Source: Streptomyces sp. WMMB303
Lineage (GTDB): Bacteria; Actinomycetota; Actinomycetes; Streptomycetales; Streptomycetaceae
DNA length: 64,000 nucleotides
Assembly (NCBI RefSeq): GCF_029351045.1
Contig: NZ_JARKIN010000001.1
Coordinates: 186,001-250,000 of the forward strand
Reading direction: 5' to 3'
Every line of letters begins with the position of its first letter. The first letter of the stretch is position 1. Of the stretch, positions 44,158 through 53,409 are shown one piece after another. Below the pieces are notes generated by a model, which was not told the DNA's origin, did not search any database, and was given only the letters and a program-made list of their open reading frames with translations. Position numbers and translations under genes: made by a program.

Positions 44158-45600
44158 ATGGCGGGAGTGGTGGAGCGGCGTTCGATCGACGTCGTCCCGG
44201 ACGCGGAACGACACGGCAGGGCATTCAGCCAGTTCACCCTCTGGCTGGGCGCCAATCTCCAGATCACCGCCGTGGTGACCGGCGCCCTCGCCGTCGTCTT
44301 CGGGGCACCGGCCTTCTGGGCGGTGGCCGGCCTGCTGCTGGGCAACCTGCTCGGCGGGGCGGTCATGGCGCTGCACTCCGCGCAGGGGCCCCGGCTGGGA
44401 CTGCCGCAGATGATCTCCAGCCGGGCCCAGTTCGGAGTACGGGGCGCGGTGGTGCCGCTGGCCCTGGTCGTCGTGATGTACATCGGCTTCTTCGCCAGCG
44501 GAAGCGTGCTGGCGGGCCAAGCCGTCGGCGAGCTGACACACCTCGGCGAAACCCCGGGCATCGTGCTGTTCGCCACCGTCACCGCCGTGGCCGCAGCCGT
44601 CGGATACCGGATCATCCACGCGCTGGGCAGGGTGGCGAGCCTGGTGTGCGCCCTTGCCTTCGTCTTTCTCGGAGCCCGGCTGCTGGAGCGCGCGGACCTG
44701 TCCGGACTGCTGGCCGAGCGGGAGTTCTCCTTCCCCCTCTTCCTGCTGGCGGTCTCGCTCTCCGCCTCCTGGCAGCTGGCCTTCGGCCCGTACGTCGCCG
44801 ACTACTCGCGCTACCTCCCGCGTTCGACCTCGGCCCGCGCCACGTTCTGGTGGACGCTGGGTGGTTCGGTGCTCGGCTCCCAGTGGTCCATGACCTTCGG
44901 CGCCCTGGCCGCAGCGGCTGCCGGTCCGGCGTTCGTGGGGCACGAGGTGAGCTACGTCGTGGGGCTGGGCGGCGCCGGACTCATGGCCTCGCTGTTCTAC
45001 TTCGTCATCGCCCTGGGGAAGCTGACCATCAACGTCCTCAACACCTACGGCGGATTCATGTCGATGGTGACCGGCGTCAGCGGCTTCCGGGGGCAGCGCG
45101 AGCTGGGGCCGCGGGCCCGGGCCGGGTACATCGCCGTCATCATGGCCGCCGGCACGGCGGTGGCACTGGCCGGCAAGGACAGCTTCCTGACCTCCTTCAA
45201 GGACTTCCTGCTCTTCCTGCTCACCGCGTTCACACCGTGGTCGGCCATCAATCTGGTGGACTACTACCTGATCGCCAGGGAGCGCTACGACCTGCCGGCG
45301 CTCAGCGACCCGCACGGGCGGTACGGCGCGTGGCGCTGGAGGGCCCTCACCGTCTACGGCGTCGGCCTCTGCGTGCAGTTCCCGTTCCTCGCCACGCACT
45401 TCTACACCGGACCGCTGGTGGATCCGCTCGGCGGCGCGGACATCTCCTGGCTCGTGGGGCTCGCCGTGCCCGCCGCCCTCTACTGGCTGCTGTGCCGCAA
45501 CGACACGGCCCACATCCCGGAGCGGACCGTCCTGACCCCGCCCGGCGACAGTGGCCCCGCGCCGGAGGCCGCACCGGTGGCGGCACAGCCGCCCGGGTGA
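44158..45600 (+). CDS. NCS1 purine/cytosine permease
   Basis: A 480-residue NCS1-family permease with 12 hydrophobic helices. It keeps the family segments FTLWLGANLQITAVVTGAL in TM1, GPRLGLPQMISSRAQFG between TM2 and TM3, and FGPYVADYSRYLP in the middle. The C-terminal tail is Pro/Ala-rich. It imports cytosine, purines or related bases with H+ or Na+. The ATG at 44158 was chosen since GAGGAAAGG lies eight bases upstream; an earlier GTG overlaps that ribosome site. Confidence 0.9.
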   Translation: MAGVVERRSIDVVPDAERHGRAFSQFTLWLGANLQITAVVTGALAVVFGAPAFWAVAGLLLGNLLGGAVMALHSAQGPRLGLPQMISSRAQFGVRGAVVPLALVVVMYIGFFASGSVLAGQAVGELTHLGETPGIVLFATVTAVAAAVGYRIIHALGRVASLVCALAFVFLGARLLERADLSGLLAEREFSFPLFLLAVSLSASWQLAFGPYVADYSRYLPRSTSARATFWWTLGGSVLGSQWSMTFGALAAAAAGPAFVGHEVSYVVGLGGAGLMASLFYFVIALGKLTINVLNTYGGFMSMVTGVSGFRGQRELGPRARAGYIAVIMAAGTAVALAGKDSFLTSFKDFLLFLLTAFTPWSAINLVDYYLIARERYDLPALSDPHGRYGAWRWRALTVYGVGLCVQFPFLATHFYTGPLVDPLGGADISWLVGLAVPAALYWLLCRNDTAHIPERTVLTPPGDSGPAPEAAPVAAQPPG

Positions 45601-45699
45601 GGAACGGCCCGCGCGGCCGCCGGGCCGCCACGACGCTCCGGAGGACGAGCCGGTGGCAGCCGGCCCGGTGCGCGTCCCGGGCTTCCCCCGGGGCGCGCC

Positions 45700-46434
45700 T
45701 CACCGTGCAGCGCCGGGCCCGCCGAATCCGGGGCTGTCGAATCCCGGGGACGAGAAGCGGGGGCCGGCACGGCCCCGGGGCCCGGCCTGTTCGGATCCGG
45801 AGGGGGTGCCGGGGTCCGCGGCGTCGAGCAGGCGGTGGTGGAGGTAGGGCAGCACCGCGCGCTCCAGCAGCGCCGCGCGCCAGGCCGCACGTGCCGCTTC
45901 CTCGGCGGCGGACCGACGCGCCGGCCCGGAGCGGCTGCGTGCCGCGACGGCGAGGCGTCCGAGCCCCAGCGAAGCCGTCACCGCCGCGACTCCCGCTCCG
46001 GCCCAGCCGGTCACCACCAGCGAGGCGCCCGCGGACTGTTGCACACCGACGAACATCAGAAGATAGCCGAGGACGAGGAAGATCACCGCTGCCGCGCCCG
46101 CGGTCAGGGGGACGAGGACGGCGAGCGCGGCCACCAGGTCGCCGCCCGGCCCCGCGGCAGCGCGGGACGGCGTGTGGGACGGCGCGTCCGGCACGTCGCG
46201 CGCCGTCCGCACCCTGCACCACTCGCGGTGCTCGGCCGCCGCCTGCGGCCAGAGGTCCTCGACCGCCTCGTGCGCCCAGCCCCGCAGCCGCTCCGCAACC
46301 GCCGGGGGTGCATTCCGCAGTGCCTCGCCGAGCGCCCCGGACCGCAGGGCCTCTTCGACCACCCGCGCGTACTCGGCCCGTTCCTCGGGTCCGATGGGGG
46401 AACCCGTCCTCCCCGCGATCGGCGGCGCTCCCAT
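45700..46434 (-). CDS. Two-TM membrane protein of unknown function
   Basis: A 244-residue protein not recognised beyond its architecture. It has a soluble N-terminal half, two hydrophobic helices (about residues 108-135 and 145-168) and a charged, Gly/Pro-rich C-terminal tail with repeated SPGF pieces. Start ATG 46434 follows GAGAGGAAG. It is divergent from a BlaI repressor gene, and the TACA-TGTA palindrome between them may control both. It may belong to the BlaI/M56 stress module. Confidence 0.65.
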   Translation of the reverse strand: MGAPPIAGRTGSPIGPEERAEYARVVEEALRSGALGEALRNAPPAVAERLRGWAHEAVEDLWPQAAAEHREWCRVRTARDVPDAPSHTPSRAAAGPGGDLVAALAVLVPLTAGAAAVIFLVLGYLLMFVGVQQSAGASLVVTGWAGAGVAAVTASLGLGRLAVAARSRSGPARRSAAEEAARAAWRAALLERAVLPYLHHRLLDAADPGTPSGSEQAGPRGRAGPRFSSPGFDSPGFGGPGAAR

Positions 46435-46472
46435 TACTCTTCCTCTCGAAGTACCGACGGAGACCACGAAAA

Positions 46473-46488
46473 TCTACAGACGTGTAGA
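46473..46488. promoter_or_regulatory. BlaI-type operator
   Basis: TCTACA (46473-46478) and TGTAGA (46483-46488) form a perfect inverted repeat with a 4-base centre. It contains the TACA-N4-TGTA core of BlaI/MecI operators and lies in the divergent promoter region of the blaI-type gene. Confidence 0.72.
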
Positions 46489-46592
46489 AGATACTGGGTG
46501 AGCGGCACCACGGCCACACCGCCGCCCGGCGGGCGGATCCGGTTGGCAACTCCCCGGCAGGGGCCGCGAGGAGCAGCGGAAGGAGCGAGACG

Positions 46593-47039
46593 TTGGTCGG
46601 CACAGGCGGCACTGACAGCCCCGACGGCACGGCGCGGGAGCCGGGGCGCCGACGCGGCCAGGGTGAACTGGAGGCCGTCGTCCTGGAAGCCCTGCACGGC
46701 GCCGGCGAACCGGTCACCGCCGCCTGGGTGCGGGAGCGGCTGGGCGGCGACCTGGCGTACACCACCGTGGTCACGATCCTCACCCGGCTCCTGGCCAAAC
46801 AGGCGGTCACCCGGCGGAAGTCCGGCCGCTCGTTCCTGTGGTCCCCCGCGGCCGACCCGGCGGGACTGGCGGCCAACCGGATGCGGCAGGTGCTCGACGG
46901 ACAGAGCGACCGCGGAACCGTGCTGACCCGCTTCGTCTCCGGGCTGTCCGACGACGACGAGCGGCTGCTGCGCCGCCTGCTGCGCCGGACCGCCGGCGAG
47001 GGCGCCCACGCCCGCGGCGCGGAACCCGAGGGCGGGTGA
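46593..47039 (+). CDS. BlaI/MecI-family repressor
   Basis: A 148-residue winged-helix repressor: GELEAVVLEALHGAGEPVTAAWVRERLGGDLAYTTVVTILTRLLAKQAVTRRKSGRSFLW is the BlaI domain core, with a helical dimerisation tail. Start is TTG 46593 with AAGGAG seven bases upstream. Only three bases separate it from the M56 peptidase gene, the usual partner that cleaves or releases the repressor upon envelope stress. No beta-lactamase gene lies nearby, so the regulon is elsewhere or includes the divergent membrane protein. Confidence 0.9.
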   Translation: MVGTGGTDSPDGTAREPGRRRGQGELEAVVLEALHGAGEPVTAAWVRERLGGDLAYTTVVTILTRLLAKQAVTRRKSGRSFLWSPAADPAGLAANRMRQVLDGQSDRGTVLTRFVSGLSDDDERLLRRLLRRTAGEGAHARGAEPEGG

Positions 47040-47042
47040 CCC

Positions 47043-47993
47043 GTGGGGTTCTTCGTCCTGCTCCCGCTGGTGCTGCCGGTGACCTCCTGGCCCGCGGCCC
47101 GGCTCGCCGAGCGGCATCTGCACCCGCGGGCGGCGACCCGGCTGCTCACCGGACTCGGCGTGGTGCTGGCCCTGTGCAGCACCGTCTGCCTGGGGCTGCT
47201 GGTCGTGGTGGGAACGGCCCAGCTTCCGGGGAATCCGCTGCCCGACGCCTGGTCCGACCCCGAGGTACGGGCCGCGGTCCCCTACGACGAAGCCCTGGGC
47301 CAGGTGTCGATCCCCGCGCTCGGACTGCTGTGCGCCGCCGCCACAGCCACCCTGGTACGGCACGGGCACACCAGGCGGCGCACGAGGCGGGCGCTCCGGG
47401 GGCTGCGCCGCTCACCCGTCGCGGTCCTCCCGGACCGTAGCCCCTACGCCTTCGCGCTGCCGGGCGGCCGCGGCGACCGGGCGCGCGTCGTCGTCTCCAC
47501 CGGGATGCTGGAGGCGCTGGAGCCGGCCGAACGGCGCGCCCTCTTCGCCCACGAGCGTGCACACCTGGCGGCCCGCCATTCCCGCACCCTGCTGCTGGCC
47601 GAACTCGCGGCAGCCGCCCACCCCTTCCTCCGCCCGCTGCGCGCCGCCGTCGCCTTCGGCGTGGAGCGCTGGGCGGACGAGGAAGCCGCACGTCAGGTCG
47701 GCGACCGGGTGCTGACCGCCCGTGCCGTCGGCAAGGCCGGGCTTCTCATGCGGCGCAGCCCCGCGCCGACGGTGCCCGCCGCCGCGGGTGGCGGACCGGT
47801 GCCCCGGCGGGTACGGGCACTGCTGGCTCCTGCCCCGGCAGCCGGGCTGCTGCCCAGGCGCGGGACGGCCGCCGGACTCGTCGCCGGGCTGGCCGCCTGG
47901 TTCGCCGCCGCGGGAGCTGCCGTCTCCGCCCTCTCCTCGGCGAACGCCGCCATCGCGCTCGCCGTCATCCTGCACGCGGCCACTCCGCTGTGA
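47043..47993 (+). CDS. M56/M48-family membrane metallopeptidase
   Basis: A 316-residue BlaR1-like membrane peptidase without a sensor domain. Transmembrane helices flank a cytoplasmic catalytic region. The zinc motif is HERAH (His170, Glu171, His174), with the downstream Glu of VERWADEEAARQ as third ligand. Two more hydrophobic segments lie at the C terminus. In Streptomyces such genes are paired with BlaI repressors and act in envelope or copper stress sensing. Start GTG 47043. Confidence 0.88.
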   Translation: MGFFVLLPLVLPVTSWPAARLAERHLHPRAATRLLTGLGVVLALCSTVCLGLLVVVGTAQLPGNPLPDAWSDPEVRAAVPYDEALGQVSIPALGLLCAAATATLVRHGHTRRRTRRALRGLRRSPVAVLPDRSPYAFALPGGRGDRARVVVSTGMLEALEPAERRALFAHERAHLAARHSRTLLLAELAAAAHPFLRPLRAAVAFGVERWADEEAARQVGDRVLTARAVGKAGLLMRRSPAPTVPAAAGGGPVPRRVRALLAPAPAAGLLPRRGTAAGLVAGLAAWFAAAGAAVSALSSANAAIALAVILHAATPL

Positions 47994-48087
47994 GTGCCGG
48001 CCGGCGAGCGCCCTCCGCCCGTTCCACGGGAGCGGCCGGGTTCGGTTGCCACCCGGCGGCACGGGCACCGCAACCGACCGCCGCGGA

Positions 48088-48729
48088 TCAGCCCGGCACC
48101 GCGCTGTCGTCGCCGGCGTGCTCCTCGGCGGCGGCCCTGGGCCGCACCTGGCCGACCAGGTGCTCGGCCAGGGTGTCCAGGACCGCGGCTGCCTCCTGCC
48201 CACCGCCCAGCACGAGGTAGTTGAGCGTGAGCCCGTCGATCACCGAGGTCAGATAGCGCACCAGGATCTCGGCCGGAACCACGGGCACGAGGTCGAGCTC
48301 TGTGCACAGGTGGTCGAGGAGTTGCCGGTTGGCGGCGGCGTACTGCTCGTACTGGCGCTCGGCCAGGTATGCGAAACCGGGCCGGCGCAGTGCGTACTGG
48401 GTCAATTCGTAGGTGAGCATGTGCTCGGCGGGATGGGCGCGCACATGGTCCCAGTAGGTGCGCAGCGCGGCCACGACGCTCTCGTGCACGTCGCGGCCCG
48501 GCCTGAGGTGCTCGGCGACCGGGGTCACCGAGTGCGCGGTGATGGTGTGCATCACAGCCTCGACCAGTGCCTGCTTGGATTCGAAGCAGTAGTGGAAGAC
48601 GCTGAGCGAGACCCCGGCCTCCGCACAGATGGAACGCGTGGTCGTCTGCGCGACGCCGTCCCGGGTCATCACGCGGATCGCCGCCTCGACCAATTGCCTG
48701 CGCCGCTGAGCCGACGGCAACCGTCCCAT
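48088..48729 (-). CDS. TetR-family regulator
   Basis: A 213-residue TetR protein. The helix-turn-helix is TTRSICAEAGVSLSVFHYCFESKQALVEAV (residues 30-59); the C-terminal domain (TELDLVPVVPAEILVRYLTSVIDGLTLNYL) is of the TetR_C_6 kind. Start ATG 48729 follows AGGAGGGG; the longer upstream frame is non-coding. It is divergent from the acylase gene 0.49 kb away, which may or may not be its target. Confidence 0.88.
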   Translation of the reverse strand: MGRLPSAQRRRQLVEAAIRVMTRDGVAQTTTRSICAEAGVSLSVFHYCFESKQALVEAVMHTITAHSVTPVAEHLRPGRDVHESVVAALRTYWDHVRAHPAEHMLTYELTQYALRRPGFAYLAERQYEQYAAANRQLLDHLCTELDLVPVVPAEILVRYLTSVIDGLTLNYLVLGGGQEAAAVLDTLAEHLVGQVRPRAAAEEHAGDDSAVPG

Positions 48730-49217
48730 GGTCCCCTCCTCCTGAGGCCGGGTCCGGGCCCGTGGTGCCTCTCGTTCGGATCGTGCCGGGCACGCGCTCG
48801 CGGCGAGCCGGTGCGCGGCCACCCTCGCCCCGGTACTGCTCCGCGACGCCGACCGAGCCCCACGGGCCCGCGCACCGTACCCCGCACCCCGGCCGGTCCG
48901 GTCCGGCCCGGCGAAGGTCGCGGCCGCGGCCGAATGCGGTGAAGACTCCGTGGACCCGGCGCGGAGGAACGGAGACGGGCGGGTGCGGCAGGCACCGAAG
49001 CGGCGCGGCAATGTCGGGTTTTGACGTACTCGCGCCGGAATTGCGCCGAGCGGGAACGGACAGAGCACGACGTGAGGATGCGTCAGGCGCCGCACCGGTT
49101 CAAGCGTCCGGGACGATTGACCTGATGATCCGGCGGCTGCATCCTTCCGGTCACGGGACGGGGGGAGGCCCGGCCTCGCGCCCCCCGTCGAGCAGCGATC
49201 GCCTGAGGGGGCATCAG
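48730..49217. other. Divergent intergenic region
   Basis: About 490 bp between the TetR and penicillin-acylase-family genes. It must hold both promoters. I found no convincing palindrome, promoter pair or small gene in it. Confidence 0.4.
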
Positions 49218-52115
49218 ATGCGAAAACGGTGGACCGGTCTGGTCACGGCAGCGTGTCTTGTGGTGACAGCCGCGCCCTCGCTCGCGGTCGCCGCTCCCGC
49301 CGCCCCGGCACCGCACGAGCGGACCTCTGCGGCGGACGGGGAGGTCACCGACTACTGCCAGGGGCAGTGCCACGACATCCTGCCGCCGGGCGAGAACGGC
49401 TCGGCCACCGCGGCCCAGATCATCCTGAACAAGATCACCGGTGCCAAACCGAAGCACACCGACGACCAGTTGGGCCCGTACGCCGACCTGGTGGACGAGT
49501 ACACCGGACTGACCAACGGAAAGCTCAGCACCTTCTTCAACGACGCCTCCTTCGGAGTCCCCGACGACCAGGTCGAGAGCAGGAAGCGACCGGGCGGCCG
49601 CGACGACGTCACCATCACCCGCGACAGGTCCGGGATTCCGCACATCAAGGGGACGACCAGGTTCGGCACCGAGTACGGCGCGGGTTACGCGGCGGGCCAG
49701 GACCGGCTGTGGATGATGGACGTCTTCCGGCACATCGGACGCGGCGAGCTGTCCTCCTTCGCCGGCGGAGCCGAGGGCAACCGGCAACTGGAGCAGCAGT
49801 TCTACCTGGGCGGCGCCTACCGGGAGAGCGAACTGGCGGCACAGGTGGACCGGGTGCGCAACTCGGGGCCGCGGGGCGAGCAGGCGTACCAGGACGTCAC
49901 CGCCTACCTCGAGGGACTCAACCGGTACATCAGCGACGCGAAGAAGGGGCTGTACTTCCCCGGCGAGTACGACCTGACCGGCAACGCCGACATCTTCACC
50001 GGCGACGGGATCGAACCGTTCGAGGCGACCGACCTGGTCGCCATCGGCACCGTCATCAGTGCGCTGTTCGGCTCCGGAGGCGGCAACCAGGTCGCCGCCG
50101 CGCTGGTCAAACAGGCGGCCGAGCGCAAGTACGGGAAGGAGGAGGGGGAGAAGGTCTACCGGGCCTTCCGCATGCAGAACGACCCCGAGGCCGACCTCAC
50201 CCTCCACGACGGCCAGCGGTTCGACTACGCGGCCTCTCCCGAGAATCCCCGCGCGGTGGCCATGCCCGACCCGGGTTCGGTGAGCAGGCAGCAGGTGGTC
50301 TACGACCCCACCGGCTCGGCCGCCGACGGGCAGGCGGCGCAGCGGAAGTCCGGCACGGACGCGGTGGGCACCGGCGCGGCGGCCGAGTCGGCGCGGGAGC
50401 GGTCGGCCACCGCCGAGGCCAACGTCCGGCACAAGCCGGAACTCGCCCGGGCCGAGGACGCGATGTCGGACGGCGTGCTGCCGAAGGATCTCTTCGCCCG
50501 CAAGCACGGCATGTCGAACGCCCTGGTGGTGTCCGGCAAGCACACCGACACCGGCAACCCGGTGGCCGTGTTCGGCCCGCAGACCGGCTACTTCGCGCCC
50601 CAGCTGCTGATGCTCCAGGAGCTCCAGGGCCCCGGACTCAGCGCCCGCGGCGCCGCGTTCGCCGGGCTCAATCTGTACGTGCAGCTCGGCCGGGGCCAGG
50701 ACTACGCCTGGAGCGCCACCTCGGCGAACCAGAACATGACCGACACCTACGCCGTCGACCTGTGCAACACCGACGGCAGCCCGGCGACGAAGGACTCCAG
50801 CGGGTACATGTTCCACGGCACCTGCACTCCGATGGAGAAGCTCGTCCGCAAGAACGCCTGGAGCCCGACCGTGGCCGACGGCACCAAAGCCGGCTCCTAC
50901 AAGCTGGTGGCGCACCGTACGGCCTACGGGGTGGTCCGCTACCGCGCCACGATCGACGGCGACCCCGTGGCGTACACCACGCTGCGCTCCACCTACCGGC
51001 ACGAGGTGGACACGCTGATCGGCTTCCAGATGTTCAACGACCCGGAGGCGGTGACCGGTCCCGAGAGCTTCCAGGAGGCCGCGTCCAGGATCGGCTACAC
51101 GTTCAACTGGTTCTACGCCGACGCCCGGCACACGGCCTACTACAACTCCGGGCTCAACCCGACCCGCAGCCCGGGGGTGGATCCGAACCTGCCCATCAGG
51201 GCCGATGAGAGCACCGAATGGCGGGGCTGGGAGCCGGAGACCAACACCGTGCCCAACACGCCGGATGCGGAGCATCCGCAGGACATCGACCAGGACTACT
51301 ACGAGTCCTGGAACAACAAGATCGCCAAGGGCTACACGGTGGCGGGTTTCGGCGACGGCCCCGTCTACCGCAGCAATCTGCTCGACCGCCGGATCACGTC
51401 CCTGATCAGCGACGGCGGGAAGGTCTCGCGGGCCTCCCTGACCCGCGCCATGGAGGACGCCGCGGTCACCGACCTGCGCGGCGAGGCGGTGCTCCCCGAA
51501 CTGCTGAAGGTCATCGACACCGAGAAGGTCACCGACCCGGAGGTGAAGGAGGCCGTCGACGGCCTGCGCGGCTGGCTGGAGGACGGGGCTCGACGCAAGG
51601 AGACCGGGCCGGGCACCCGGACCTACGCGCACGCCGACGCGATCCGGACGCTGGACGCCTGGTGGCCGCTGCTGGTGAAGGACGCGTTCCGCCCCGGTCT
51701 GGGAGCGGACCTCTACGGCGCCCTGACCCACGCCCTGCAGATCGACGAGACGCCCTCCACCCCGGGCGACGGGGTGGCGCACAAGGGCTCGTCCTTCCAG
51801 CACGGCTGGTGGTCCTACGTGCACAAGGACCTGCGCAAGGTGCTCGGGGAAGAGGTGCCGGGGGCCGCGCCGAAGACGTTCTGCGGCGCGGGCCACGTGG
51901 CGCAGTGCCGGCACGTCCTGCTGAGCACTCTGGAGGAGGCCGCGCGCACCCCGGCGAAGAGCACGTACCCGGGCGACGACGTGTGCGAGGCGGGCGACCA
52001 GTGGTGCGCCGACTCCATCCGGCAGCGTCCCCTGGGAGGGATCACCGACGACCTGACCAACTGGCAGAACCGCCCGACCTACCAGCAGGTGGTGCAGTTC
52101 CCGGCCCACCGGTGA
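49218..52115 (+). CDS. Secreted penicillin-acylase-family (S45) Ntn hydrolase
   Basis: A 965-residue secreted precursor. Residues 1-26 are a signal peptide. The alpha-chain region starts near RDRSGIPHIKG (135-145), and the beta chain would begin at Ser433 in GMSNALVVSGKHTDTGNPV, the autocatalytic N-terminal nucleophile. Between them lies a charged spacer (about 360-425) typical of the excised linker. The family cleaves amide bonds of beta-lactams, acyl-homoserine lactones or cyclic lipopeptides. The length exceeds usual penicillin acylases (about 800), closer to large Streptomyces acylases. Start ATG 49218 has GAGGGGG. Substrate cannot be inferred. Confidence 0.9.
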   Translation: MRKRWTGLVTAACLVVTAAPSLAVAAPAAPAPHERTSAADGEVTDYCQGQCHDILPPGENGSATAAQIILNKITGAKPKHTDDQLGPYADLVDEYTGLTNGKLSTFFNDASFGVPDDQVESRKRPGGRDDVTITRDRSGIPHIKGTTRFGTEYGAGYAAGQDRLWMMDVFRHIGRGELSSFAGGAEGNRQLEQQFYLGGAYRESELAAQVDRVRNSGPRGEQAYQDVTAYLEGLNRYISDAKKGLYFPGEYDLTGNADIFTGDGIEPFEATDLVAIGTVISALFGSGGGNQVAAALVKQAAERKYGKEEGEKVYRAFRMQNDPEADLTLHDGQRFDYAASPENPRAVAMPDPGSVSRQQVVYDPTGSAADGQAAQRKSGTDAVGTGAAAESARERSATAEANVRHKPELARAEDAMSDGVLPKDLFARKHGMSNALVVSGKHTDTGNPVAVFGPQTGYFAPQLLMLQELQGPGLSARGAAFAGLNLYVQLGRGQDYAWSATSANQNMTDTYAVDLCNTDGSPATKDSSGYMFHGTCTPMEKLVRKNAWSPTVADGTKAGSYKLVAHRTAYGVVRYRATIDGDPVAYTTLRSTYRHEVDTLIGFQMFNDPEAVTGPESFQEAASRIGYTFNWFYADARHTAYYNSGLNPTRSPGVDPNLPIRADESTEWRGWEPETNTVPNTPDAEHPQDIDQDYYESWNNKIAKGYTVAGFGDGPVYRSNLLDRRITSLISDGGKVSRASLTRAMEDAAVTDLRGEAVLPELLKVIDTEKVTDPEVKEAVDGLRGWLEDGARRKETGPGTRTYAHADAIRTLDAWWPLLVKDAFRPGLGADLYGALTHALQIDETPSTPGDGVAHKGSSFQHGWWSYVHKDLRKVLGEEVPGAAPKTFCGAGHVAQCRHVLLSTLEEAARTPAKSTYPGDDVCEAGDQWCADSIRQRPLGGITDDLTNWQNRPTYQQVVQFPAHR

Positions 52116-52135
52116 GGTGACCGGGGAGACGGAGG

Positions 52136-52168
52136 CGAGGGGGTACCGGCCCGGCCGGTGCCCCCTCG
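52136..52168. terminator. Bidirectional terminator
   Basis: Stem CGAGGGGG (52136-52143) with CCCCCTCG (52161-52168), continued by a T-G pair and ACCGG/CCGGT around a short loop. It lies between the convergent stops of the acylase and ohr genes. Confidence 0.72.
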
Positions 52169-52193
52169 GCGGTGTGCCCGCCCGGCGGCACGG

Positions 52194-52607
<414 letters not shown>

Positions 52608-52677
52608 GGAAAGACCATCCCTCTCGACGATGTGCGGCGGTGCGGCCGCTCCGGCCACCCGCGGACATATCGAAGCA

Positions 52678-52692
52678 CACAATTAAATTGTG
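52678..52692. promoter_or_regulatory. OhrR operator
   Basis: CACAATTAAATTGTG is a perfect 7-bp inverted repeat around one central A, the usual OhrR box form (xACAATT-AATTGTx), in the gap between divergent ohr and ohrR. It lies 71 bp from the ohr start and 36 bp from the ohrR start. Confidence 0.85.
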
Positions 52693-52727
52693 CACAACTC
52701 AAATGGTTCTGCCGGTAGGCTGGGGCC

Positions 52728-53255
52728 ATGAACCAGGTGCCGACACCCCTGCCCCCGGACGCGGTGGAGGAGGACTTCCTCCGGCTGGACCGCCAGCTCT
52801 GCTTCTCCCTCAATGCGGCGTCCCGCGCGTTCGGCAGCGTCTACCGGGTCCTGCTCAAGGAGCTCGGCCTCACCTATCCGCAGTACCTGGTGATGCTCGT
52901 GCTCTGGGAGCGCGGCGAGGTGTCGGTGCGGGACCTGGGCGCGCGCCTGCGGCTCGACTCCGGCACCCTCTCCCCTCTCCTCAAGCGGCTGGAGTCGGCC
53001 GGACTCGTCCGGCGCGAGCGCTCCGCGCAGGACGAGCGCTCGGTCCGGGTGCACCTCACCGAGGAAGGCGGGCAGTTGCGCGAGCAGGCACTGCGCGTCC
53101 CGCGCCGGATCGCCGCGGCGGCGGGCTTCGACGCGGCGGAAGCAGCCGAACTGCGCACCCGCCTCGATCAGCTCACCCGGGCACTGGACGCGGCCGCCGA
53201 GGACGAGGCGGCCCTGCTGGACGGCGCGTCCGGCACCCGCCCGGCCGCCGGCTGA
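52728..53255 (+). CDS. ohrR: MarR-family peroxide sensor
   Basis: A 175-residue MarR regulator of the OhrR kind. The reactive cysteine is Cys25 in LDRQLCFSLNAASRAF. The tyrosines that hydrogen-bond it in OhrR, in YRVLLKELGLTYPQYLVMLVLW, are kept, followed by the winged helix with LDSGTLSPLLKRLESAGLVRRERS. Oxidation of Cys25 by organic peroxides frees the operator and induces ohr. It probably represses both itself and ohr. Its C-terminal tail is longer than in B. subtilis OhrR. Confidence 0.93.
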   Translation: MNQVPTPLPPDAVEEDFLRLDRQLCFSLNAASRAFGSVYRVLLKELGLTYPQYLVMLVLWERGEVSVRDLGARLRLDSGTLSPLLKRLESAGLVRRERSAQDERSVRVHLTEEGGQLREQALRVPRRIAAAAGFDAAEAAELRTRLDQLTRALDAAAEDEAALLDGASGTRPAAG

Positions 53256-53409
53256 CGCCGCGGCCCGTTCCCTTCGCCCGGTTCACTCCGGTAGCCCTCG
53301 GCGCATGGCCCCGCTGGAGGCGTTCCCGGGCAGCAGGGCCGGGACGGCGGGCACGGGACCGGAGCGGCGCCCGGGACCACCGGCGCGGCACGGCGTGCGG
53401 CCCGCCCGC

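Noticed and set aside
49083..52109. 1008-codon minus-strand frame opposite the acylase
   Set aside because: Val/Gly/Arg-rich shadow; the plus strand has a signal peptide and Ntn-hydrolase motifs.
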